Numbered from the stretch's first letter, positions 47,355-57,468 are shown. The stretch: 64,000 nucleotides of DNA from Roseospira marina (GCF_014197855.1 NZ_JACIGJ010000006.1:62001-126000), one strand, 5' to 3'. Numbers and translations are program-made. Notes: a model not told the origin generated them from the sequence alone.

Positions 47355-48905
47355 ATGGACCGCATCCTCATCATCGATTTTGGCAGCCAAGTTACCCAGC
47401 TCATCGCCCGCCGGGTGCGGGAATCCGGGGTCTACTGCGAGATCCAGCCGTTCAACGCCGTCACAGAGTCCAGCATCCGCGCGTTCGATCCCAAGGGCGT
47501 GATCCTGTCCGGCGGTCCGGCGTCGGTGACCGAGATGGGGACCCCGCGCGCGCCGCAAGAGCTGTTCGGGATGGGCTTGCCGGTTCTGGGCATCTGCTAT
47601 GGCCAGCAGACGATGGTGGAGCAGTTGGGCGGACGGGTCGCGGCCTCCGACCATCGGGAGTTCGGCCGCGCCTTCCTGGATGTGACGGACGACTGCGCCC
47701 TGTTCCAGGACGTCTGGGCCGCGGGCAACCGCGAGCAGGTGTGGATGAGCCACGGCGACCGCGTGGACACGCTGGCGCCCGGCTTCCGGATCGTCGGCAC
47801 CAGCGACGGCGCGCCCTTCGCCGCCATCGCCGACGACGCCCGCCGATTCTACGGCGTGCAGTTCCACCCGGAGGTTACGCACACCCCGCACGGCGCCGCG
47901 CTGCTGCGGGCCTTCACCCACGATGTGTGCGGCTGCAGCGGTGACTGGACCATGGCGGCGTTCAAGGATCAGGCCATCGCCCGCATCCGCGCGCAGGTCG
48001 GCGGCGGTCGCGTTCTGTGCGGCCTGTCGGGCGGGGTCGACAGCGCGGTGGCCGCCGCCCTGGTGCACGAGGCGATCGGCGATCAGTTGGTCTGCGTCTA
48101 CGTGGACCATGGCCTGATGCGCCAGGGCGAGACCGAGCAGGTGGAGAGCGTATTCCGGGACCGCTTCAACATCCAGCTTGTGGTGCGCCACGCCGACGAC
48201 CTGTTCCTGGACGCGCTGGAGGGCGAGACCGACCCGGAGGTCAAGCGCAAGACCATCGGCAAGCTGTTCATCGACGTGTTCGAGGAAGAGGCGAAGAAGA
48301 TCGGCGGCGCCGACTTCCTGGCCCAGGGCACGCTGTATCCGGACGTGATCGAGAGTGTGTCGTTCGCAGGCGGCCCCTCCGTGACCATCAAGTCACACCA
48401 CAACGTCGGCGGCCTGCCCGAACGCATGAACATGAAGCTCGTGGAACCGCTGCGGGAGCTGTTCAAGGACGAGGTGCGCGACCTGGGCCGCGAGTTGGGG
48501 CTGCCCGAGAGCATGGTCGGCCGCCATCCCTTCCCCGGGCCGGGGCTGGCCATCCGCCTGCCCGACCAGCCGGTGACGCGCGAGAAGCTGGCCATCCTGC
48601 GCAAGGCCGACGTCATCTATCTGGAGGAAATCGCCAACGCCGGCCTGTACGACGCCATCTGGCAGGCCTTCGCCGTGCTGCTGCCGGTGCGCAGCGTCGG
48701 CGTGATGGGCGATGGCCGCACCCATGATTATGTGTTGGCGCTGCGGGCCGTGACCGCGACGGACGGCATGACGGCGGACTACTTCCCGTTCGACCACGCC
48801 TTCCTGGGGCGCGTGGCCAACCGCATCATCAACGAGGTCAAGGGCGTCAACCGCGTCGTCTATGACGTCACGTCCAAGCCCCCCGGCACCATCGAGTGGG
48901 AATAG
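47355..48905 (+). CDS. guaA: GMP synthase (glutamine-hydrolysing)
   Basis: 516 aa. The class I glutaminase domain has the nucleophile in GICYGQQTM and the HPE motif in VQFHPEV. The ATP-pyrophosphatase domain starts with [17 protein letters not shown] (PP-loop), followed by the GMPS dimerisation domain with [14 protein letters not shown] and the C-terminal KPPGTIEWE. Standard length and order. The ATG at 47355 is the conserved N-terminus ([20 protein letters not shown]). Confidence 0.98.
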   Translation: MDRILIIDFGSQVTQLIARRVRESGVYCEIQPFNAVTESSIRAFDPKGVILSGGPASVTEMGTPRAPQELFGMGLPVLGICYGQQTMVEQLGGRVAASDHREFGRAFLDVTDDCALFQDVWAAGNREQVWMSHGDRVDTLAPGFRIVGTSDGAPFAAIADDARRFYGVQFHPEVTHTPHGAALLRAFTHDVCGCSGDWTMAAFKDQAIARIRAQVGGGRVLCGLSGGVDSAVAAALVHEAIGDQLVCVYVDHGLMRQGETEQVESVFRDRFNIQLVVRHADDLFLDALEGETDPEVKRKTIGKLFIDVFEEEAKKIGGADFLAQGTLYPDVIESVSFAGGPSVTIKSHHNVGGLPERMNMKLVEPLRELFKDEVRDLGRELGLPESMVGRHPFPGPGLAIRLPDQPVTREKLAILRKADVIYLEEIANAGLYDAIWQAFAVLLPVRSVGVMGDGRTHDYVLALRAVTATDGMTADYFPFDHAFLGRVANRIINEVKGVNRVVYDVTSKPPGTIEWE

Positions 48906-48926
48906 ACAAGACGACGGGGCCGATCC

Positions 48927-48957
48927 GCCGACGAATGATGTCTGGTCGTTCGTCGGC
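48927..48957. terminator. Hairpin between convergent guaA and beta-helix genes
   Basis: GCCGACGAA (48927-48935) pairs with TTCGTCGGC (48949-48957) around a 13-base loop, 21 bases after the guaA stop. No T-run. Probably a shared transcript end. Confidence 0.6.
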
Positions 48958-48962
48958 CGGAC

Positions 48963-51149
48963 TTATTCCGATCCGCCGGCGCCGAAATCCATCCCATCGG
49001 GACCATGCGAGAGCGGCAGATCGATCATGCCGGACTCGATCTTCCCCGCCTGAAAGGCATCCCACGCCGCGCGCAGGGCCTCGTCGGGGAGGGGCGTCGC
49101 GTACATGGTGATATGAGAGATGTCCCCGATGAACCCGTCCTTCCAGGGGTTGCCCAGCGTCGGGGCCCAGGCTCCGGGCCCCAGAGTCTTGCCTGTGATG
49201 TCGCCGGTCCCCCGCAACGCGCCATCCACAAAGACGTCCAACTGCCCCCGCGCCGCCTCGTAGCGGACGGCGACGAGGTGCCAATCGGTATCCCTCAGGC
49301 CGGCCCCCCAGGTCGTGACCTGGACCTCCTCGCCCGCCTGCGTGGCCAACGAGACCCCGATCTCGGCCTGCCGCGTGACGCCGATTTCGGTCGACGTGTG
49401 CATACGGAAGATATCGCCCCACCCGCCGGCCAGATAGTCCCGTCGCATACCGAACTCGATCGTGAAGGCGTCGAGACCATACAGCTCATCGCAGTCGCCG
49501 CGCTGGTCCAACGCGACCGTGGCGTGTTTCGACAGATGCAGGCTGGTGCGGCCGTCGGCCTCTTCGAACCGGGCGCCCCGTTCGATGGTCGCGTCCCCGC
49601 CGTAGCCCGACATGTCCACCAGGCGGCCCGACGTGAAATCATGGGCCATCAACCGTGGATCGAGAACCTCCAGCCGGGTCGCATTGGTCGCGACCGTTCC
49701 GTCCGCGGCGCGTGCCGTCAGGTGGACCGTATACGAACCGAAATCCCGCGGGGTGACCTCGACGGCGGCCCCCTTCATGTCGGCCACAACGGCCCCGGTG
49801 GCGTCGTCCACGATCGTCCAGGCATAGGCGGCGCCAGGCGCGGTCGAAGGTCCACCCTCCAACCCGGCCAGGCTGGCATCAAGCGTGATGGGGTCGCCCA
49901 TGTAGGCGCGGGCGGCGCTCAGTTCGATGCGGGGCGCCAGATCGCCGCTCGGAACGGCGTCGACCCGATCCAAGCTCGCGCCGAGGCCCGCGGCCACGCT
50001 GTCGGGTCGGAGTTGCAGATCCGTCAGGACCTGGGTCTTGCCCCCGCCCAGCGCATCCGAAAAGACGTTCTGAACATAGGTCGGCTGGCTGGGGTCCTTA
50101 TCCTGCGTGACGAAATTGTTCCACGCGCCGCTACCCGGATCGGTCGCGGAAAAGGCCACCGATCCGGGCAAAATATTGTCGTAGATTTGAACGTTGGTGG
50201 AGTCGGCCGATGACACGATGCGCGGAATCGACACCCGCCCGTGATTGATGTCCGCGTTATGCACAAGGGTGTTGTTGCGAATGACCAGTCCGTCCGTGGT
50301 GGCGGCGGCGATCGCGTTGAGGTGGGCATTGTGAATGAGGTTGTTCTCGATCAAAATATCCTGGAAGTGAAAATCTCGATCCAGTCTGCGGCCGTGGGCG
50401 CCCCCAATGCCGATGAAGATACTCTGTGTGGCGATGCCGTCGCCACTGTCGAGGACATTCCCGCGAATGGTCACGTCCGAGGAGGGGCGAATATTGCGCC
50501 CGACATTGGAAAAAATTTGAATCAAATCAAAATGCCAATTGTCCTTGGGGGACGCATGAAAATCGTGAACGTAATTTCCTTCAATAAGGCTTTTATTTAA
50601 TTCAGAAGCTTTTATCCCGTCGCCCGACATATTGAATATCGCGTTGCCGGTCACCCTGGAATTCTCGACATTACTAAGAACGATCCCTTGACGGAAGGTC
50701 GCGAACACACTGGATTCGACCGTGATATTCTCGCTGTCCGCAATTCGAAGGCCGAAGCCCGTCCCATAGCCGTCCACGGGCGTGCCCGTTCGTTCGGCGA
50801 GATCGCCGAGAAACGTGGAATGGCGGAACGTGACGCTGTCGACGTCCACGACCTGAAACGGGCGCTCAAACCATTTCGCCCCGGGCGCCGCGTCGTAGGA
50901 AAACTGGAGGTGATCGAAGGTAAGATTGTCGGCGCCGGTGACCTCCAAGCCCGTAAACAGCGCCGGCGCCCGTGGATCTTTCGACGTGATCGTCACGGTG
51001 GTGTCCAGATCCCGCAGACTGGGGACGTCCTCGGCATTCAGGTGGAGGTCGCCGTAGTCGCCCGCCTCAAGAACGATCGTCTCCCCCCCCTGCACACTTT
51101 GGAGCGCGGCCATCAACTCGGCGTGATCCGTGACGTCGATCGTGAACAT
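48963..51149 (-). CDS. Right-handed beta-helix protein with LamG-like domain
   Basis: 728 aa, GGGAG SD. Residues about 1-400 form a parallel beta-helix with repeated NxxV/NxL turns (ENITVESSVFATFRQGIVL, SRVTGNAIFNMSGDGIKA, NNLIHNAHLNAI), as in polysaccharide lyases and NosD-like proteins. About 405-500 is PKD-like (PITLDASLAGL, SYTVHLTARAADG). About 520-715 is LamG/concanavalin-like (FTIEFGMRRDYLAGGWGDIFRM, LDVFVDGALRGTG). No N-terminal signal peptide is visible; it may use type I or another secretion route. A patch at 50490-50700 is markedly AT-rich. Substrate unknown. Confidence 0.75.
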   Translation of the reverse strand: MFTIDVTDHAELMAALQSVQGGETIVLEAGDYGDLHLNAEDVPSLRDLDTTVTITSKDPRAPALFTGLEVTGADNLTFDHLQFSYDAAPGAKWFERPFQVVDVDSVTFRHSTFLGDLAERTGTPVDGYGTGFGLRIADSENITVESSVFATFRQGIVLSNVENSRVTGNAIFNMSGDGIKASELNKSLIEGNYVHDFHASPKDNWHFDLIQIFSNVGRNIRPSSDVTIRGNVLDSGDGIATQSIFIGIGGAHGRRLDRDFHFQDILIENNLIHNAHLNAIAAATTDGLVIRNNTLVHNADINHGRVSIPRIVSSADSTNVQIYDNILPGSVAFSATDPGSGAWNNFVTQDKDPSQPTYVQNVFSDALGGGKTQVLTDLQLRPDSVAAGLGASLDRVDAVPSGDLAPRIELSAARAYMGDPITLDASLAGLEGGPSTAPGAAYAWTIVDDATGAVVADMKGAAVEVTPRDFGSYTVHLTARAADGTVATNATRLEVLDPRLMAHDFTSGRLVDMSGYGGDATIERGARFEEADGRTSLHLSKHATVALDQRGDCDELYGLDAFTIEFGMRRDYLAGGWGDIFRMHTSTEIGVTRQAEIGVSLATQAGEEVQVTTWGAGLRDTDWHLVAVRYEAARGQLDVFVDGALRGTGDITGKTLGPGAWAPTLGNPWKDGFIGDISHITMYATPLPDEALRAAWDAFQAGKIESGMIDLPLSHGPDGMDFGAGGSE

Positions 51150-51375
51150 GCAGAGGTCTCCCGCCTATGACAGGGTTCGGACTGGAACGCCGTGCGCCAG
51201 AACGCCGGCCCACGGCCCGTATTTCAAGTGACTCAAGGGCTCAGACAGAACGGCATGGGGTGGCAGGGGTGGTTCAAAACGCGCGCCCTTTATACAGGGC
51301 TTCGGCCCCGAGAGCCATTCCGGTCGCGGCATGACATGCCCCCCCCTGCTGCGCGCCACCCCCAAAAGCGCCGCA
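51150..51375. other. Gap upstream of the beta-helix gene
   Basis: 226 bases between two leftward genes, with the likely promoter of the beta-helix gene. Nothing definite was recognised; TATTTCAAGTGACTCAAGG around 51220 is locally AT-rich. Confidence 0.3.
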
Positions 51376-52506
51376 CTACCGCGACCGGGGGCATCCGTCC
51401 AGAGCGGCTTCAATCGCATCGACGGCGTCGTCCGGACCGCTGGGGCGCGGCGGCGGCCCCGGAACCGGTTGGGCGAGCACCGCCGCCAGATCCGCCTGGA
51501 TGTCACCCGTTTGCAGGCGCACCGGGTCCACGGCCCGCAGCGACGCATAGCGCCCCAGCCAGGCCCGCAGGTACGGCTCCTCGATCCAGCCGTCGGTGCG
51601 GGGCCAGTACAGCGTGGGACGCTGGCTCAGACCGCACTCCATCGTCATGCCGTAGCCCAGCTTGGTCAGGACCGCGTCGCAGGACGCCAGCAGGTCCTGG
51701 AACGTCCAGTCGGCCAGGGCTTCCGTATCGCGGACGTCCGGATGGTCCGCCGCCAGACCGCCGCGGACCAACCAGAGCCAGCCGGTGTCGCGCGGCCAGC
51801 GGTTCAGGCTGAGCCCGGCCCCGACACCGCCGAAGGTGACCAGAGCGAGCCGGATATCCGACCCGATTCCCAAGGCGGTACGCAGCGCGTCCGGCCGCGC
51901 GCGCGCCAACCGCCCCACGGGACCGACCGGGCGGGCGTTCGGCAGGGTTTCGAAGGGAAGGCCGCCCTCCGCCGCCAGCACGGCGTACGCCCCGCGATAG
52001 GCGCGCTCCATGGCGTCCAGGATGGCCGATGCCTCGGGATCGGCAGCGGGCTGGGCGGGGAGGATATGCGCCCGATAGATGTGAGCCCAGGTGAACGGCC
52101 CCAGGGCCAGCGCGGGAATCCCCAGCCGGGCCGCCGCCGCGAGCGCGATGTACCCGACGTTGGACAGCACCAGATCGGGCGCATGCGCCGCCATGCGCGC
52201 CGCGGCCCGGTTCACGACCGCGTCCCAGTCCGCGTGCAGCGCCTGATACCGCGCGGCGCTGGCCCCCGGATCGAAGGTGGTGGCGTTCACCATGGCGAGG
52301 CCGAAGTCCTCGGTCTCCGCCACCCGGGTGACGGGCCCCGGCACCCGCGCCCGCACAATGGACTCGGGCAGGGTGGTTTCGAGCGTCACGGCGATATCCG
52401 GCCGCCGGTCGCGGAGCGCGGCCAACACGGATCCGGTCATCGCCAGATGGCCATAGCCGTGCGGGGTGACGGCCACATACAGGCGCGGCGGCGCGGCGGA
52501 GGACAT
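51376..52506 (-). CDS. Glycosyltransferase, MurG/GT28-like GT-B fold
   Basis: 376 aa from the ATG at 52506. The N-terminus RLYVAVTPHGYGHLAMTGSVLAALRDRRP is the GT-B opening with the His/Gly loop of nucleotide-sugar binders. The C-terminal half has VTFGGVGAGLSL, DAVLTKLGYGMTMECGLSQRPTLYWPR and a terminal helix, matching MurG/GT28-like C-terminal domains. Acceptor and sugar unknown. The upstream extension from 52575 is rejected because it lies in a terminator hairpin (52560-52584). No glycan partner genes are beside it. Confidence 0.75.
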   Translation of the reverse strand: MSSAAPPRLYVAVTPHGYGHLAMTGSVLAALRDRRPDIAVTLETTLPESIVRARVPGPVTRVAETEDFGLAMVNATTFDPGASAARYQALHADWDAVVNRAAARMAAHAPDLVLSNVGYIALAAAARLGIPALALGPFTWAHIYRAHILPAQPAADPEASAILDAMERAYRGAYAVLAAEGGLPFETLPNARPVGPVGRLARARPDALRTALGIGSDIRLALVTFGGVGAGLSLNRWPRDTGWLWLVRGGLAADHPDVRDTEALADWTFQDLLASCDAVLTKLGYGMTMECGLSQRPTLYWPRTDGWIEEPYLRAWLGRYASLRAVDPVRLQTGDIQADLAAVLAQPVPGPPPRPSGPDDAVDAIEAALDGCPRSR

Positions 52507-52559
52507 GACGGCATCCGACAGAGGCGGCCCGCACAGGCGGTCCGAAAAGACGGGACCGC

Positions 52560-52584
52560 GGATCGGGCGCGGCACGCCCGATCC
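52560..52584 (-). terminator. Hairpin terminator after the nicotinamidase gene
   Basis: GGATCGGGC (52560-52568) and GCCCGATCC (52576-52584), perfect, 7-base loop, 14 bases after the nicotinamidase stop. A TTTT run follows 9-12 bases further left. It separates this gene from the glycosyltransferase. Confidence 0.6.
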
Positions 52585-52597
52585 GGCTTAACCGCCC

Positions 52598-53371
52598 TTA
52601 GGCGAAATCGGACGACTGGATCCGGCGAACCCCGGCGGCCTCCATCGCCTCCCAGGCGGCGGCGACCGAACCGTTGAGGTCGATGCCCCGGCAAGCGTCC
52701 TCGACCACCGCCACTTTCAGATCGGCGGCCCGGGCGTCTTGCGCCGACCACGAGACACAGAAATCGGTCGCGAGACCGACCACATAAACGTCGGTCAGGC
52801 CGCGTTCGATCAGATAGCCGGCCAGCCCCGTGCGAGTCTCGCGATCCGCTTCCAGGAAGGCTGAATAGCTGTCGATGTTCGGGTGATAGCCCTTGCGGAT
52901 AATGAGCTGGGCGTAGCCGACGTTCAGATCAGCGGCCAGCTTGGCGTCGTCGGTGCCCTGCACGCAGTGGTCCGGCCACAGCACCTGGGGGCCATAGGGC
53001 AACTCGACGGTGTCAAACGGCTGCTTGCCGGCGTGGCTGGAGGCGAACGAGATGTGCCCCGGCGTGTGCCAGTCCTGCGTCATGACCACGTTCTGGAACT
53101 TGGCGGCCAGGGTGTTGATGAGCGGAATGATCTCGTCGCCGTGCTCCACCGGCAGGGTCCCGCCGGGCAGGAAGCAGTTCTGCATGTCGATCACCAGCAG
53201 CACCGCGTTGGCGCCCGGCGTGATCGCGTCTTGTGCCCGGGCGGGGCGGACCCAGGGCAGGCCCGCCAGCCCCCCGGGGGCTCCCGTGGCGGTCCCAAGG
53301 GCGGCCCCAACGGCGGCCATACCGGTCAGGACCCGGCGGCGGCTCAAAGGCAATGGACCCGTCTGCATCAT
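52598..53371 (-). CDS. pncA: Nicotinamidase-type cysteine hydrolase with Tat signal
   Basis: 257-aa isochorismatase-fold enzyme. A Tat signal (LSRRRVLTG, residues 9-17, then an Ala-rich helix to about QDA at 48) precedes the domain. Catalytic triad D62 (VIDMQ), K160 (IRKG) and C205 (TDFC); metal site D100, H102 and H106 in TQDWHTPGH. These fit PncA, which cleaves nicotinamide to nicotinate and ammonia. PncA is normally cytoplasmic; the Tat signal implies periplasmic action. Monocistronic by the terminator. Substrate is inferred from motifs. Confidence 0.88.
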   Translation of the reverse strand: MMQTGPLPLSRRRVLTGMAAVGAALGTATGAPGGLAGLPWVRPARAQDAITPGANAVLLVIDMQNCFLPGGTLPVEHGDEIIPLINTLAAKFQNVVMTQDWHTPGHISFASSHAGKQPFDTVELPYGPQVLWPDHCVQGTDDAKLAADLNVGYAQLIIRKGYHPNIDSYSAFLEADRETRTGLAGYLIERGLTDVYVVGLATDFCVSWSAQDARAADLKVAVVEDACRGIDLNGSVAAAWEAMEAAGVRRIQSSDFA

Positions 53372-53495
53372 GTGTCCCTCAACACGGATGGTGAAGGCGC
53401 GGCGGGCGGCGTATGCCGCGCCGAGCCGGTCGGATCTCGGCGTAGCACCCCTGGAGAGGGCCGTCTACTGGACGCGGCAACGCCGGCCCGTCGCG

Positions 53496-55181
53496 TCACG
53501 CGTTGCGGACGTCGGACAGGAAGCGGTTGACCTCGCGGCGCAGGGTCTCGGCCTCCTCCGTCAGGCTTTGCGCGGCCTGCCGGATGCCGTCGGCGGCCCG
53601 CCCGGTGTCGTCGGCGGCATCCTTCACCCCGGTGATATTCTCCGACACCTCGCGCGTGCCGTGCGAGGCCTGCTCCACATTGCGCGCAATCTCCTGAGTC
53701 GCCGCCGTCTGCTCCTCGATCGCGGCGGCGATGGAAGCGGCGATTTCATCGACGTCGGCGATGGTCTTGGTGATGATCTCAATCGCCGTCACGGCGTCCT
53801 TGGTGGAGGTCTGCACCCCGCCGATCTGCGCGGCGATGCTGTCGGTCGCCCGCGAGGTCTGGTTAGCGAGGTTCTTGACCTCGGACGCGACGACGGCGAA
53901 GCCCTTGCCGGCTTCCCCGGCGCGCGCCGCTTCGATGGTGGCATTCAGGGCGAGCAGGTTGGTCTGGGCCGCGATATCGGTGATGAGGCTCACCACGTCG
54001 CCGATCTTCTGCGCGGCATCGGCCAGCCCCTTGATCTTCTGGTTTGTCTCGTTGGCCTGTGCGACGGCGGTGGAGGCGACCTGCGACGCCTGGGTGACCT
54101 GACGGCCGATCTCCTCGATCGACGCGGTCAGTTCCTCGGTCGCGACCGCGACGGTGCCGACGTTGGTGGACGCCTCCTCCGAGCCGGCCGCGACCATGGT
54201 CGCCTGACGCGAGGTTTCCTCGGCGGTGGCGCTCATCCCCTCGGAGTTGGTGTGCAGATCGCCCGCCGCCTTGGCGACGGCGTTGACCGTGCGCGAGGAC
54301 GAGGCGTCGAAACCGGAGCACAGGGTGTCGATGCGGTGCGCGCGCTCGGTCTGGGCCTCGGCGTCGCGCTTCTGAGCCTCGGTCAGGCGGTCGGCCTCGG
54401 CCAGACCGTCCTTGAACACGGCGATGGTCTGGGCCATCTGCCCGATCTCGTCGCGGCGCCCGAGGCCGGTCACAGCGACCCCGTAGTCGCGGTTCGACAG
54501 CCGCTTCATAACCCCGGTCATGCTGGAAATCGGGCGGGCAATGGTCTGGGTCAGGAGAAGCAGGGCCACGACGGCGATCACGGCGGAAAGCACGGGACCA
54601 GCCACGCTCGCCATCAGGGTGACAGTGAAGGCGGTATCGGTATCGGCCAGTGTTTGGGTGTTGAGGGATTGGGCCAGGTCCTGGAAGGCCTCGTAGTCCC
54701 GCTTCAAGTCCGCGAAAAAGACATCGCCGCGGCCAATGTATTCCAGTACCTTCGCTTCCGGCACGGTCAGAGGTTGACGCATCAGGCGAATCTGGTGTTC
54801 GGCCACAGTGCTGCGCCACGTTTCGACCGTCTCCTGAATTGCGTCGGCCAGGGCCCTGGTGCGCGGAGTCATGAGCTTCGACTTCAGATCGACAAGCGTC
54901 TCGTCGAACACCTTACCGCTGGCGGTGTAATGTTCGATCATCCTGCGATCGCCGGTGATCAGAAGGCCACGGATGGCCAGAAGCTGCTCCGTCGCCGCGC
55001 CGAAGACTTCGTTCAAGTCGACAGCCATACTAGAGATGCGCTGAGAATCGTGAACCTTGCTGCGCGCGTTCGAAACTTCATATCCGATGGCAAGGCCACT
55101 TCCCACAATAACCAGAAAAATGATCGCAAACACCAGAATGAACTTGCGTGATATAGGCTGAGAATTAAGCCAGGACATCAT
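53496..55181 (-). CDS. Methyl-accepting chemotaxis protein
   Basis: 561 aa. TM1 at about 12-33 ([19 protein letters not shown]), a periplasmic four-helix-bundle sensor (about 34-185), TM2 ([18 protein letters not shown]), a HAMP domain ([18 protein letters not shown]) and the MA signalling domain with hairpin tip [27 protein letters not shown] precedes the ATG. It follows the Cache-like protein gene by 25 bases on the same strand. No che genes are in the window. The sensor domain is not PAS or Cache. Confidence 0.9.
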   Translation of the reverse strand: MMSWLNSQPISRKFILVFAIIFLVIVGSGLAIGYEVSNARSKVHDSQRISSMAVDLNEVFGAATEQLLAIRGLLITGDRRMIEHYTASGKVFDETLVDLKSKLMTPRTRALADAIQETVETWRSTVAEHQIRLMRQPLTVPEAKVLEYIGRGDVFFADLKRDYEAFQDLAQSLNTQTLADTDTAFTVTLMASVAGPVLSAVIAVVALLLLTQTIARPISSMTGVMKRLSNRDYGVAVTGLGRRDEIGQMAQTIAVFKDGLAEADRLTEAQKRDAEAQTERAHRIDTLCSGFDASSSRTVNAVAKAAGDLHTNSEGMSATAEETSRQATMVAAGSEEASTNVGTVAVATEELTASIEEIGRQVTQASQVASTAVAQANETNQKIKGLADAAQKIGDVVSLITDIAAQTNLLALNATIEAARAGEAGKGFAVVASEVKNLANQTSRATDSIAAQIGGVQTSTKDAVTAIEIITKTIADVDEIAASIAAAIEEQTAATQEIARNVEQASHGTREVSENITGVKDAADDTGRAADGIRQAAQSLTEEAETLRREVNRFLSDVRNA

Positions 55182-55206
55182 CCGATTCGTCCCCCGTCTC
55201 AACGAG

Positions 55207-55824
55207 TCATTTTCTACGACTCAGTTCGGTCAAATTAATCTCGACCGTCGCGACCCCGCTTTTGCGCCCCAGGTCATCGTTGATCGTCAGGCTGAGCTGC
55301 GCGCGCCACGTCTGCGTGCCTTCATGGAATTCCGGCGCGTCAATGAACACGGCATCCGGGCCAACATCATAGGTCTTCTGAAACTTGGCCTCATCGCCCT
55401 GCCAGTAGTCGGACGTGATGGCGCTTTGACCGACATTGAGACCCACGTTGTTGATGACAAAAATCTCCGCATACAGGCCCAGCGATCCGGCCTGAATTTG
55501 CAGCAGATAATTCGAGAGCGGACTGGACAGGATTTCCGTAATCAGGGGTTGGTCGTCGGTCTCCACCTCGGCACGCCATTGCCGGTCGAGCCTATCGACG
55601 TCGGATTGGCGGAGATCCGCGGTTGCCTCGTTCTTGGCCGCAATGGACAGGTCCACGACCGGCGTGTCGAGCCAGCCCCGGATCTCATTCACCAAATCGT
55701 CCGAGATGAGGGACGTCGGGGGGGGAGCCGCGGCGCCCGCTGGCCCTGCGCCGGTGATCAGGCCCGCCGCGAGCCCGACGACGGCCCCCCGCAACAGGAG
55801 ACAGGAAAACCACGGTGTCAACAT
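55207..55824 (-). CDS. Secreted Cache-like sensor protein, co-transcribed with the chemoreceptor
   Basis: 205 aa. A signal peptide ([23 protein letters not shown], cleavage near AAAPP) is followed by a periplasmic domain without a membrane anchor. The middle contains [17 protein letters not shown] and [15 protein letters not shown], a Cache/PDC-type pattern, and a C-terminal [12 protein letters not shown] strand. It ends 25 bases before the chemoreceptor start, so a two-part sensor is plausible. No lipobox. The family call is by pattern only. Confidence 0.7.
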   Translation of the reverse strand: MLTPWFSCLLLRGAVVGLAAGLITGAGPAGAAAPPPTSLISDDLVNEIRGWLDTPVVDLSIAAKNEATADLRQSDVDRLDRQWRAEVETDDQPLITEILSSPLSNYLLQIQAGSLGLYAEIFVINNVGLNVGQSAITSDYWQGDEAKFQKTYDVGPDAVFIDAPEFHEGTQTWRAQLSLTINDDLGRKSGVATVEINLTELSRRK

Positions 55825-56143
55825 GGCGCCATCCTATAGTGCTTATAGAACGTTTATCGCCCATTGCGTAGAATGCGCACGTCGCACCGACGATTGAATA
55901 CGCTAACGCGTTTCAACGTCGGTCACTCCGAAAAACCCCTACACGCAGGCGCGCCACTGATACGCGCCGCACACTCGGTTTGGATTAGCGCGTTTTGAGC
56001 GAATCGTGGGTGCACGCATGCCCGGCGTGCGCGCACACGCCGACGGGGCGCACAGCGCGGAGTCGCACGCGATGCGCCCCGTCGGACCGGGACACTTTTG
56101 CCGGAACGTAGGTCAGATGTGCCGGGTGACCCGGCCGGGGGCG
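55825..56143. other. Palindrome-rich gap upstream of the Cache/chemoreceptor genes
   Basis: 319 bases with no gene. Structures include a 15-bp dyad with two bulges at 55887-55922 (arms CCGACG.TTGAA.ACGC) and a perfect 13-bp inverted repeat CCGACGGGGCGCA/TGCGCCCCGTCGG at 56040-56052 and 56073-56085. The latter probably ends the helical-protein transcript. The first may be an operator for the Cache gene. Confidence 0.5.
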
Positions 56144-56737
56144 CTACCCCGTGGGCAGGCCGCGCCCGCGCGCCCGGCTGTCGCGGACGTCCGTGAGGCC
56201 GGCCTTGGTGTCGTCGTCCGCCTGCTGAAGCGTCAGCAGCATGTCCCGCCCCAGGCGGCTCTGTGTTCCGGGAAGCCCCTGAGTCGGGTCGCCGAGCGCG
56301 GCCCTGTCACCCAATGGGATGGACGCGCCGGTGAAGGCGCCGCCCACCCCCTGCAACACCTGCAACGCCTCCTGGATCACGGCGTCCTGACCGTCCTTGC
56401 CCTCCGCGTTCATCAGCGAGGCGGCGGCGAGACGCTTTTGGATTTGCTGTGAAATCCGAGCTTCCAGGGCGCCCCGCGCGGCGGGATCCATCTCCTCCAG
56501 GTCTTCTTCGGTGACACCCAACGTGCGCAGCAGCTCCGCGCGCAGCTTTTCCAGTTTTTCCTTCTCCAGATCCTCGACGAAGGCGGAAAAGCCCTTTTCC
56601 TTGATGGTCGCCCAGGTGTCGGCCCAGGCCTCATCCGCGGCGGCCGCCCGTTGCGCGGCCTTGGAGGCAGGGTCCGACGCACCGGTCAGGCTTGCAAGCG
56701 TGGCGGCGGCGGAAACGGCGGCGGTATCCTGGGTCAT
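56144..56737 (-). CDS. Helical protein of unknown function
   Basis: 197 aa, AGGGA SD nine bases upstream. Mostly predicted alpha-helix: ADTWATIKEKGFSAFVEDLEKEKLEKLRAELLRTL (about 38-75) then a second helical region with ARISQQIQKRLAAASLM. Charged, no signal peptide, no membrane segment. The C-terminal third is Gly/Pro-rich. Not recognised. A perfect 13-bp hairpin 60-100 bases beyond the stop would end its transcript. Confidence 0.65.
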   Translation of the reverse strand: MTQDTAAVSAAATLASLTGASDPASKAAQRAAAADEAWADTWATIKEKGFSAFVEDLEKEKLEKLRAELLRTLGVTEEDLEEMDPAARGALEARISQQIQKRLAAASLMNAEGKDGQDAVIQEALQVLQGVGGAFTGASIPLGDRAALGDPTQGLPGTQSRLGRDMLLTLQQADDDTKAGLTDVRDSRARGRGLPTG

Positions 56738-56816
56738 GGCGGGCGTTCCCTGGAAGCGTGGACACAGAAAGCGGGAATATCCCAAGCAAACCCCGCGCCA
56801 ACGGGATCGGCAGTGG

Positions 56817-57281
56817 CTACCCCCGTCCGCGATAGGGTGGCACGCCCGGATCCGGGATCCACACGCCCTCCGGCGGGGCGGCGGTCTGCCAAAAGACGTC
56901 GATGGGAATGCCGCCGCGCGGATACCAGTAGCCGCCGATGCGCAGCCACGCCGGCTCCAGCAGCGCGACCAGCCGGCGGCCGATGGACACGGTGCAGTCC
57001 TCGTGAAAGGCCCCGTGGTTGCGAAACGAACCCAGGTAGAGCTTCAAGGACTTGCTTTCAACCAACCAGCCGCCCGGCACGTAGTCGATCACCAGATGCG
57101 CGAAGTCGGGCTGACCGGTCAGTGGACACAGCGAGGTGAACTCGGGCGCCGTGAACCGGACGCAATAGGCCACGTCCGCCTGCGGGTTCGGGACCCGCTC
57201 CAGGGTCGCCTCGTCCGGGCTGGCGGGCATTCGGGTGGCCTGCCCAAGTTGCTGAAGGCCGCTGTAGATGCTGTCGGACAC
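56817..57281 (-). CDS. queF: NADPH-dependent 7-cyano-7-deazaguanine reductase
   Basis: 154 aa, the short (YkvM-type) QueF that reduces preQ0 to preQ1 in queuosine synthesis. Catalytic Cys52 is in SLCPLTG, substrate Glu75 in LVESKSLK, and the QueF motif [13 protein letters not shown] is complete. GTG start at 57281 with GGAG nine bases upstream. Contrast the QueF-like protein at 43879, which lacks these residues. Confidence 0.95.
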   Translation of the reverse strand: MSDSIYSGLQQLGQATRMPASPDEATLERVPNPQADVAYCVRFTAPEFTSLCPLTGQPDFAHLVIDYVPGGWLVESKSLKLYLGSFRNHGAFHEDCTVSIGRRLVALLEPAWLRIGGYWYPRGGIPIDVFWQTAAPPEGVWIPDPGVPPYRGRG

Positions 57282-57468
57282 GGGGCTGCTCCGGGAGTGC
57301 TGGGGGCGCCGCCCCGTGATAGCGCGGCGGGAGAGGGGACGAAAGCCCGCGTGTGGCGCCCGCCCGCGCACACATACCGTTAGTTTACGGCCCAATGTCC
57401 GCTATGCAATTCTGGGCGCGGCCCTGCTATAAGTGCCACCTCGTGAGTCACGACATAGGCCATACGGG

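Noticed and set aside
53496-55202. Start of the chemoreceptor at 55202
   Set aside because: The extra residues are not hydrophobic leader, and a better SD fits the ATG at 55181.
55825-55870. Sigma-28 motility promoter for the Cache/chemoreceptor genes
   Set aside because: GGCGATAA resembles the -10 (GCCGATAA), but no TAAA box lies at the required distance.
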